Shown in pieces: positions 24,910 through 30,263 of a DNA stretch of 30,263 nt. Where the stretch lies: NCBI GenBank assembly GCA_964389805.1, contig CAYMFU010000207.1, positions 1-30,263 of the forward strand, read 5' to 3'. Below the pieces are notes generated by a model, which was not told where the DNA came from, made no database searches, and worked only from the letters and a program-made list of their open reading frames with translations. How positions within the stretch are numbered: the stretch's first letter is position 1; each line of letters begins with the position of its first letter. The DNA is from JAGTVG01 sp964389805 (lineage in GTDB: Bacteria; Bacteroidota; Bacteroidia; Cytophagales; Cyclobacteriaceae). A program made the position numbers and the translations under genes.

Positions 24910-25527
24910 TCACTCCTCAAGCAAGGCATTGTAGTAGGCCGTTATTCTGACCAAATCCCTTCTTGAGTCTGTCTTTAGTTTGTTTTTCTTAATATAACTT
25001 TGAATCTGAGGTTCCTTTCGACTCATTAATTCATAAAGCTGGGGCTTTTTAAGGCCGTATTTAACAAAATTGCCTTTCTGGTCTAGAAAGAAAAATTCAT
25101 ATTCCAGTTTTGTCCTGGTCATATTAACAGATGACCTATAAGCATAAGAATATTGTGGAACAGTTTCAGTTACAATTTTCTCTCTGGCCAGCAGTGATAA
25201 TCGGCCTTCGTACAGAACTTCAAATAACAGCGGACGTTCATAATTCCGTTCAATTTCATAAGGGATAGAATAGAAAGTCCTGAACATCTCCACTGTATTA
25301 TCATAGATGCTAAAATACATTAATTTACGGGCACTGTATGTCTGTATGGTACCTTTGTAAACGATCTGAATAAGGTCATTCTCAATATCATATTTGATCT
25401 TACCCGACAATGTATCTCCGTTAGCCAGGGTTACTTTCCCTTCATGCAGGAGATCAGAAGGAAAATCCTGAGCTGAAGAAATAGGTATATCTATCACTAA
25501 GAAAAATATGGAAAGTATAAATCTCAT
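24910..25527 (-). CDS. Secreted protein of unknown function in the ribBA-surE operon
   Basis: 205 residues, no family I can name. The N-terminus MRFILSIFFLVIDIPISSAQ is a clean Sec signal peptide with cleavage after SSAQ or SSA. The mature part starts with a beta-rich segment (GKVTLANGDTLSGKIKYD and IQIVYKGTIQTYSARKLMYF), followed by an aromatic-rich middle (FYSIPYEIERNYE), a segment LLFEVLYEGRLSLLAREK and a basic C-terminus (KKNKLKTDSRRD). The first block looks like a conserved Bacteroidota periplasmic beta domain. A start at 25545 would overlap ribBA by 14 bases; the ATG at 25527, 4 bases after the ribBA stop, gives the better signal peptide. Operon position does not by itself suggest a role. 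Confidence 0.8.
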   Translation of the reverse strand: MRFILSIFFLVIDIPISSAQDFPSDLLHEGKVTLANGDTLSGKIKYDIENDLIQIVYKGTIQTYSARKLMYFSIYDNTVEMFRTFYSIPYEIERNYERPLLFEVLYEGRLSLLAREKIVTETVPQYSYAYRSSVNMTRTKLEYEFFFLDQKGNFVKYGLKKPQLYELMSRKEPQIQSYIKKNKLKTDSRRDLVRITAYYNALLEE

Positions 25528-25531
25528 TAAT

Positions 25532-26755
25532 TTAATCAGTATCATTCAATATGTCATGCCCCATTCTATCTCTCTTCGTCTTTAAATAATGAAGGTTATA
25601 TTGGTTTGGGACAATTTCAATTCCTTTTACCCCCACAATTTCCAGGCCATATCCCATTAGGCCCACTCTTTTTTTAGTATTATTTGAGATCAATTGAATT
25701 TTTGATATGTTCAGATCGCGAATGATCTGGGCTCCTACCCCGTAATCTCTTTCATCGGCTTTAAATCCAAGTTTTTCATTGGCCTCAACCGTATCAAAAC
25801 CCTTTTCCTGAAGTTCATAAGCCTTCAACTTGTTCAACAGTCCGATTCCACGCCCTTCCTGGTTCATATATATTACAACGCCTCTACCTTCTTTCTCGAT
25901 CATTTCCATTGCCCCGTGTAACTGTGGGCCGCAATCACATCGGCAGGATCCAAAGATATCCCCCGTAACGCATGATGAATGAACCCTTACCAGTACAGGA
26001 TCGTCCTTGCTCCATTCACCTTTGACCAGTGCAAGATGAACTTCCCCTGTATTCGTTTGCCTGTATGCATTGAGATGAAAGCTGCCATATTCAGTTGGCA
26101 TATTGACATCCGTTATCCGTTCTATTAAAGATTCTTTTTTAAGCCGATACTCAATAAGATCATCAATAGAAACCAGCTTCAGGTTAAATTGATCCGCTAT
26201 TTTTCTTAATTGTGGCAATCGTGCCATTGAGCCATCTTCATTCATGATCTCAATCAATACTCCAGCGGGTTGAAAACCTGCTAGTCTTGCCAGGTCAATA
26301 GCTGCTTCCGTATGACCAGTTCTACGCAACACTCCCCCCTTTTTAGCTTTTAAAGGGAATATATGTCCCGGACGTCCCAGATCAGATGGTTTTGTATTCG
26401 GATCGACCAGGGATTTAATAGTCCAGTACCGGTCCTCTGCAGAAATTCCCGTGGCTACTTTTTCATCAATCAAATCAACAGAAACAGTAAACGGCGTACC
26501 ATGTATGGCTGTATTTTTGCCCACCATCAATTCAAGATCGAGTTCACTACAACGTTCTTCAACCAAAGGCGTGCATATTAAACCACGTCCGTGCTTAGCC
26601 ATAAAATTCACTATTTCGGGAGTAATGGCTTCTGCCGCGCAGATAAAATCGCCTTCATTCTCACGGTCCTCATCATCAACAACTATAACAACCTCTCCTC
26701 TTTTTATCGCCTCAATTCCGTCTTCGATATTATCTAACAGAGTTTCATCTCTCAT
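25532..26755 (-). CDS. ribBA: Bifunctional DHBP synthase / GTP cyclohydrolase II
   Basis: Catalyses two entry steps of riboflavin synthesis: ribulose 5-phosphate to 3,4-dihydroxy-2-butanone 4-phosphate, and GTP to the 2,5-diaminopyrimidine. 407 residues. The RibB domain, about 1-205, has VVDDEDRENEGDF at 25-37, HGRGLICTPL at 55-64, TGISAEDR at 102-109 and RRTGHTEAAIDLARLAG at 144-160. The RibA domain, about 206-407, has the zinc ligands Cys262, Cys273 and Cys275 in SSCVTGDIFGSCRCDCG and NQEGRGIGLLNKL from 298. Both active sites look intact. A -7 element lies 25 bases upstream. The leader is too short for an FMN riboswitch. First gene of an operon with a secreted protein and surE. Confidence 0.97.
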   Translation of the reverse strand: MRDETLLDNIEDGIEAIKRGEVVIVVDDEDRENEGDFICAAEAITPEIVNFMAKHGRGLICTPLVEERCSELDLELMVGKNTAIHGTPFTVSVDLIDEKVATGISAEDRYWTIKSLVDPNTKPSDLGRPGHIFPLKAKKGGVLRRTGHTEAAIDLARLAGFQPAGVLIEIMNEDGSMARLPQLRKIADQFNLKLVSIDDLIEYRLKKESLIERITDVNMPTEYGSFHLNAYRQTNTGEVHLALVKGEWSKDDPVLVRVHSSCVTGDIFGSCRCDCGPQLHGAMEMIEKEGRGVVIYMNQEGRGIGLLNKLKAYELQEKGFDTVEANEKLGFKADERDYGVGAQIIRDLNISKIQLISNNTKKRVGLMGYGLEIVGVKGIEIVPNQYNLHYLKTKRDRMGHDILNDTD

Positions 26756-26775
26756 TGATCCTTGCTTTTATTGAT

Positions 26776-26810
26776 TTTGCAAAAATACGTTATTTGAATT
26801 TATATATTTG
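26776..26810 (+). promoter_or_regulatory. Possible promoter towards the 67-residue membrane protein gene
   Basis: TATATTTG at 26803-26810 matches TAnnTTTG exactly, with TTTG at 26776-26779 and a 23-base spacer, at the edge of the accepted range. The next + strand gene starts about 108 bases downstream. It overlaps the divergent ribBA promoter region, so the two could interfere. Confidence 0.35.
26780..26787 (-). promoter_or_regulatory. -7 promoter element for ribBA
   Basis: Read on the - strand it is TATTTTTG, an exact TAnnTTTG match, ending 25 bases before the ribBA ATG at 26755. No convincing -33 TTG. The implied leader is about 18 bases, with no room for an FMN riboswitch. Confidence 0.5.
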
Positions 26811-26918
26811 CTTTTTCTGGTTTTCTCTATTATACCGCTATCGTGAGGAGCAGGTTACAAAAAAATTTTAATTTTTAATAGATTCCGGAACGAGAACTGA
26901 ATAGAATTTGTTAACTAT

Positions 26919-27122
26919 ATGAAAACCTATATATCTATGAGGAATCTAATATTAATGATTCTGGTCATTTTCCTAATAATCATTGATATTGTTGTACTGA
27001 TTGAACTATTAAATTATGGCAGGAATCCCATAACAGCAGTCATATTTTTGACTGCAAGCATAGTTATAATTACAGCTATTATAAAAACCAGGAAAAAGAC
27101 CAGGCAGAATAGTCTGAACTGA
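26919..27122 (+). CDS. Small two-helix membrane protein, unknown
   Basis: 67 residues, no recognised family. Two hydrophobic helices at about 9-30 and 38-55, separated by NYGRNP, then a very basic tail (KTRKKTRQNSLN). The positive tail and short N-terminus suggest both ends are cytoplasmic. The first ATG is at 26919; a second in-frame ATG six codons later (26937) is possible. It sits between the divergent ribBA and the cyclase gene and may be transcribed from the promoter near 26803. After its stop, AGATAA...TTATCT arms with an inner CTCA/TGAG stem at about 27123-27152 could form a hairpin. Confidence 0.6.
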   Translation: MKTYISMRNLILMILVIFLIIIDIVVLIELLNYGRNPITAVIFLTASIVIITAIIKTRKKTRQNSLN

Positions 27123-27239
27123 AGATAAAAACCTCATTTTTTGAGTTATCTGTTTGTTCATTGGGACCAAGGATAAGACTCCATCCCTTAATTTTTAAAT
27201 TATTTTTTCTATATTTATTTCTTAACACAATATAATACC

Positions 27240-28304
27240 TTGAAGCCTAATTACATCAGCATTTTTAAATTTGAAATTACCAGCTGGGTAATTGCTTTTA
27301 TTGCTTATACCTTTTTCAGGATAATCATGGCATTAGATCTTGAAGAACTGCCCTTCTTTCAAACCGGATACCCACCCATTGTTTTAATTGCCTTAAATGT
27401 CTTTGGCGGATTTCTTATGGGTATTATCATGAGTTTCGCCGATATTTTTTTCATAAGAACCATAAAAGCGAAACATTCGTTTGGCTATTATCTATTAAGG
27501 AAAAGCCTGATTTATATTGTCTCCATACTTTTTGTTTTACTGATAATATTCGGAATTGCTATTGTAATACTAGATATTCCGATTCTCGAAGGAACAAACC
27601 ATTTCTTAACCAGGGCTATATTATCCTATATGATATATTGCATAGCAGTGAGTGTTCTTATTGGTTTCATTGGCCAGATCAATGATAAATTTGGACCGGG
27701 AATTCTCTTCCCCATGTTTATGGGAAAATATCACCAGCCAATTGAGGAAGATAAGATACTCATGTTTATTGATTTGACAGGTTCTGCGAAATTTGCAGAA
27801 CGACTTGGGCATATTAAATACAGTCATTTTATTCAGGATTTTCTTTTTGACCTGAATGTAGCAGCCAACCAATGTGAAGGATCCATTTACCAATATGTCG
27901 GGGATGAAGCGGTGGTATCATGGGACAAGGAGGAGGGCATTAACAACCAGAATTGCATCTCTATTTTTTTTATATTTCAGGATATTATACAAGAAAAGAG
28001 GGATTACTATATCAGTCGATTTGGCGAAATCCCGACATTTAAAGCGGGGGCTAATTTCGGACGTGTAATGGTTGCTGAGGTAGGGTATCTGAAGAAAGAA
28101 ATCGCCTATCACGGGGATACCATTAATACAGCCGCGAGAATTCGTGGGATGTGCCATCAGTATGATAAAGATTTTTTGATTTCGGGAGTTCTAAGGGATG
28201 CCTTGAATGGGGGATCAAACTATGTGTTCGAAAGTCAAGGGATCGCTGAACTTAAAGGAAAAGAAAGTAAGGTAGAAATAGTCTCTGTTGAGCGATCAGG
28301 TTAA
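27240..28304 (+). CDS. Class III nucleotidyl (adenylate/guanylate-type) cyclase, 4-TM
   Basis: Membrane-bound class III cyclase of 354 residues. Four hydrophobic helices at about 13-30, 45-70, 88-112 and 124-145 precede a cytoplasmic catalytic domain, about 170-340. The two metal aspartates are present: Asp178 in FIDLTGS and Asp222 in YVGDEAVVSW. The catalytic pair Asn296-x3-Arg300 is in GDTINTAARI. For substrate choice, Lys268 in FKAG aligns with the purine-binding Lys of soluble-type adenylate cyclases. The second position, seven before Asn296, is Ala289 where Thr or Asp is more usual. It is therefore an active-looking cyclase whose product I would not assign to cAMP with confidence. The start is TTG at 27240; the first Met is inside TM1. 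Its 3' end overlaps the convergent protease gene by 9 bases. Confidence 0.9.
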   Translation: MKPNYISIFKFEITSWVIAFIAYTFFRIIMALDLEELPFFQTGYPPIVLIALNVFGGFLMGIIMSFADIFFIRTIKAKHSFGYYLLRKSLIYIVSILFVLLIIFGIAIVILDIPILEGTNHFLTRAILSYMIYCIAVSVLIGFIGQINDKFGPGILFPMFMGKYHQPIEEDKILMFIDLTGSAKFAERLGHIKYSHFIQDFLFDLNVAANQCEGSIYQYVGDEAVVSWDKEEGINNQNCISIFFIFQDIIQEKRDYYISRFGEIPTFKAGANFGRVMVAEVGYLKKEIAYHGDTINTAARIRGMCHQYDKDFLISGVLRDALNGGSNYVFESQGIAELKGKESKVEIVSVERSG

Positions 28305-29474
28305 CACGAAGGGCATTGGTGAAAAGGATATTATAAACACGATCAATGCGATCCAGCCCAGAATCCTTCTTTCAAAAGACAGCGGTTCATTAATTAATGC
28401 CGGCGGATGATATATCCCCAGAAAACGTCCGATTACAAATGCCCATAGGAGCCAGCCTAACCAACCATGAATACCTGGCACAAAGAATGCTGTAATGAAT
28501 TGTGCAGCAAAGATCGAAACAGCTATTGTAAATTTTGTTCGCAGGCTCATCCTCAATCGCATCAAAGTAAAAAACAGGAAAGCAATATACATGGGTACCG
28601 CATAAAGAAGTGAATCTATAGCATCAAATGGCGTTACAAGACCAAGTCCTGAAAAATAAAGGAAAGCAATAAAAATGGACAAAGAAATTATACGATGGTT
28701 CTTCCATCCAAACAATCCAAACAAAACATGGCCCCCATCCATTTGGCCAACAGGCAAGAGATTCATTGCCGTAAAGAATAAGGCCAGAAATCCGGCAAAT
28801 AATAGTGGATAGTGAATTATTTCAAATGGATTGGGTATCAGGGATGGGTCCGTGGCAACATATTTCTCGAAAAACAGGTAAGTAAGGTTTTTCCCCAGAA
28901 AGAAAGATCCTGGTTCATTATATACGTGGGCAGCATATTCTGATCCGTATTGCATATATTCAGGATGTATCTGATATATATAATCTACTGGGGGAAGATG
29001 TGTAAATCCTATATATAAAACTACCAGTGCTGCGATAAATCCAGCCAATGGCCCGGCTATGCCTACATCAAAATATTCTTTCCGGGATTTGATGAGCTCT
29101 TTAATTCGGATAAAAGCACCCATTGTTCCTATGGTAAAGGGCATAAAGACAAAACCCAGCCATAAAGGAATATAGTAAGGCAAGGTAACTTTTATATTGT
29201 AATACTTTGCCGTGAAATAATGCCCGAATTCATGAATAGTCAGTATACCGAGGAAGGGTATGGAAAAGTATACTCCGGACAAGGTTTCGCTGAGTGTCAG
29301 CCCTGGTTCAAAGTACATCAGTGGTTTGCCATACATCCACTCGGCCCCGGAAATTGTGGTTGTAACCAGTGTAATAATAAAAAGTATGGGGAAGATAGGT
29401 TTAAAAGTCCTGTCCTCTTTATCCTTAGATATATCTGTTTCTTTTATATCCCTGCTTGTTTGATTATCTTCCAT
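28296..29474 (-). CDS. Site-2 protease family zinc metalloprotease (M50)
   Basis: Intramembrane metalloprotease of 392 residues with about eight hydrophobic helices. The zinc motif HEFGH is at 81-85 within a membrane segment. The third ligand and partner motif NLLPVGQMDGGH is at 238-249 with Asp246. The block FDVGIAGPLAGF at about 135-146 is typical of the bacterial/chloroplast EGY-like group of M50. A charged cytosolic N-terminus of about 25 residues (EDNQTSRDIKETDISKDKED) precedes the first helix. No PDZ domain is evident. I chose the ATG at 29474, which shares one base with the stop of the upstream HAD gene (TGATG), so translation is probably coupled. A TTG one codon earlier would add one residue. 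Substrate unknown. Confidence 0.92.
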   Translation of the reverse strand: MEDNQTSRDIKETDISKDKEDRTFKPIFPILFIITLVTTTISGAEWMYGKPLMYFEPGLTLSETLSGVYFSIPFLGILTIHEFGHYFTAKYYNIKVTLPYYIPLWLGFVFMPFTIGTMGAFIRIKELIKSRKEYFDVGIAGPLAGFIAALVVLYIGFTHLPPVDYIYQIHPEYMQYGSEYAAHVYNEPGSFFLGKNLTYLFFEKYVATDPSLIPNPFEIIHYPLLFAGFLALFFTAMNLLPVGQMDGGHVLFGLFGWKNHRIISLSIFIAFLYFSGLGLVTPFDAIDSLLYAVPMYIAFLFFTLMRLRMSLRTKFTIAVSIFAAQFITAFFVPGIHGWLGWLLWAFVIGRFLGIYHPPALINEPLSFERRILGWIALIVFIISFSPMPFVLT

Positions 29475-30124
29475 CAAAAATCAATTTTTATATTCGGCTG
29501 GTTGATCTGAACATGACATGTTTTCATTCCCAATTTTTCAGCCGTTTCAATGTTTGGTAAACTGTCGTCGATAAGTATTGTTTCGTCCACACGTAATTCG
29601 TTCTCCATAATTACTTGATTAAAGATGTCTGGTTCCGGCTTTCTGGTATGCATTTCAAAAGAATAGTGCACATTTTCAAAAAAGTCATGAATATTTGTTT
29701 GGGTTAACTCGTTAAATATTTTTTCGAATTTAATCCGGTGAATGTTATTGGTATTACTCAAAAGGAAGATTCTGTACCTGGTTTTAGCATAATTAAGCAG
29801 TTCAATTTTAGTCTTCTGAAATCCCGACAACATTTCACCCCATACCTCATCTATTGTATCATCGCTTAGATCAACTTTAAGAAAACTCCTGATATGATCA
29901 CGAAAAGACTGATCGCAGATCAAGCCTTTTTCATATTCTTTAAAGAAATTGTTGGAATTATGAATTTCAATAATGTCAACCGGACTCGTTCCACTCAATT
30001 CGGCAAATTTATTTGCCGTCTTTTGGGGATCGATATCCATCAATACGCCGCCAAGGTCAAAAATTATATTTTTAATAGTTCCTGAAGCCAAATCTAAAGT
30101 GTAAATTTGCCAATTAAGTGGCAA
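29474..30124 (-). CDS. HAD-superfamily hydrolase, subfamily IA
   Basis: Cytoplasmic HAD-IA phosphatase of up to 216 residues. The nucleophile motif is IIFDLGGVLMDID, with Asp23. Motif II is FLLSNTN at about 120-126, the Lys motif is RKPEPDIF and the acidic motif is ILIDDSLPNIETAEKLGM. The helical cap between the first two motifs places it in subfamily IA, near epoxide hydrolase N-terminal-like and YihX-like phosphatases; substrate unknown. No ATG precedes the catalytic motif: the start is TTG at 30124 or TTG at 30091. The second overlaps a TAGATTTG sequence at 30089-30096 that looks like a -7 element. An inverted repeat covers the first start. It forms an operon with the site-2 protease. Confidence 0.88.
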   Translation of the reverse strand: MPLNWQIYTLDLASGTIKNIIFDLGGVLMDIDPQKTANKFAELSGTSPVDIIEIHNSNNFFKEYEKGLICDQSFRDHIRSFLKVDLSDDTIDEVWGEMLSGFQKTKIELLNYAKTRYRIFLLSNTNNIHRIKFEKIFNELTQTNIHDFFENVHYSFEMHTRKPEPDIFNQVIMENELRVDETILIDDSLPNIETAEKLGMKTCHVQINQPNIKIDF

Positions 30125-30126
30125 AT
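30105..30126. repeat. Inverted repeat over the HAD gene start
   Basis: Perfect 8-base arms ATTTGCCA and TGGCAAAT around a 6-base ATTAAG spacer. It covers the TTG start codon at 30124-30122. The symmetry and spacing look like a dimeric regulator's operator. Confidence 0.45.
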
Positions 30127-30263
30127 ATGTAACATTGCACTCCCAAATTCAAGAAGCTTAGAGTATAATTAAAATGTTCTTTATAGATGTTGGTGATAGT
30201 GACTGTATTTGGTGCCTCAAATTTCAAATACAGCATTTCACATTTCGGGATAGACTCTTCTCC
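30114..30263 (-). CDS. Possible 3' end of an upstream gene, cut by window edge
   Basis: On the - strand a frame is open from the window edge at 30263 to TAA at 30116-30114: 49 codons. It contains segments such as CEMLYLKFEAPNTVTITNIY and ends GVQCYIFAT. It would overlap the HAD start at 30124 by 11 bases. I recognise no family. An opposing + frame beginning ATG at 30174 is also open to the edge (30 codons), so the coding strand is not proven. Chance is a serious alternative at this length. Confidence 0.25.
   Translation of the reverse strand, partial: GEESIPKCEMLYLKFEAPNTVTITNIYKEHFNYTLSFLNLGVQCYIFAT

Noticed and set aside
26756..26918. FMN riboswitch upstream of ribBA
   Set aside because: The leader implied by the -7 element is about 18 bases, and the 163-base gap shows no conserved RFN helices.
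19184..28304. A classical two-gene Pycsar operon
   Set aside because: The PycTM fusion and the intact cyclase are separated by about 7 kb and eight genes, three of them (surE, the secreted-protein gene and ribBA) on the opposite strand, and no other defence genes are present. I keep them as separate observations.
30174..30263. + strand ATG frame open to the window edge (30 codons)
   Set aside because: Too short, and a longer open frame lies on the opposite strand; neither can be decided from this window.
1..30263. Mobile elements, CRISPR arrays, tRNA or rRNA genes
   Set aside because: No transposase or integrase motifs, no regularly spaced repeats and no cloverleaf-like or rRNA-like sequence were seen on either strand; a dedicated scan (tRNAscan, Infernal) was not possible.

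Overview
This is a stretch of ordinary-looking Bacteroidota chromosome, roughly 38-40% GC by eye, with no phage, plasmid, transposon, CRISPR, rRNA or tRNA visible. The phylum call rests on three signals. Several genes are preceded by the Bacteroidota -7 promoter element TAnnTTTG, in the best cases with TTG 19 bases upstream. Shine-Dalgarno sequences are mostly absent. Several families are typical of the phylum: DUF5683 next to dapB and lepB, a DUF6452-like lipoprotein with a DUF6048 protein, GSCFA, an HD-PycTM fusion, and a 4-TM class III cyclase. I cannot name genus or order.

Layout. Positions 1-2411 (+) hold the end of a DUF5683 protein, dapB (lysine/diaminopimelate synthesis) and lepB (signal peptidase I). 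ung (-) converges on lepB. Positions 3173-5372 (+) hold apaG, an O-methyltransferase-like gene and a membrane-anchored coiled-coil protein. Positions 5460-6535 hold the ribosomal operon rpsF-rpsR-rplI, closed by a clear intrinsic terminator. Positions 6795-12365 (+) hold a GSCFA hydrolase, a DUF255 thioredoxin-domain protein and priA. Positions 12429-13812 hold the DUF6452-like/DUF6048 envelope pair.

From 13.8 to 24.1 kb (+) the content becomes more accessory: a lipoprotein that ends inside the first motif of a class III cyclase domain, an SdiA-regulated-like beta-propeller protein, a 1,237-residue metallophosphatase/kinase-like/outer-membrane-barrel fusion, an HD domain fused to the Pycsar-type membrane effector domain (PycTM), a membrane metallophosphoesterase, a small 4-TM protein, a short-chain dehydrogenase and a bestrophin channel. 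Positions 24120-26755 (-) form the operon ribBA - secreted protein of unknown function - surE. A 67-residue membrane protein and an intact 4-TM class III nucleotidyl cyclase follow on the + strand. The window closes on the - strand with a HAD phosphatase translationally coupled to a site-2-type membrane protease.

The most interesting theme is nucleotide second-messenger signalling. The window has a cyclase remnant, an HD-PycTM protein and an intact cyclase within 14 kb, but they are not adjacent as in a classical Pycsar operon. The second highlight is the outer-membrane fusion, whose central region carries motifs resembling an atypical (Fam20/CotH-like) kinase. Functional links between these genes are inference only.
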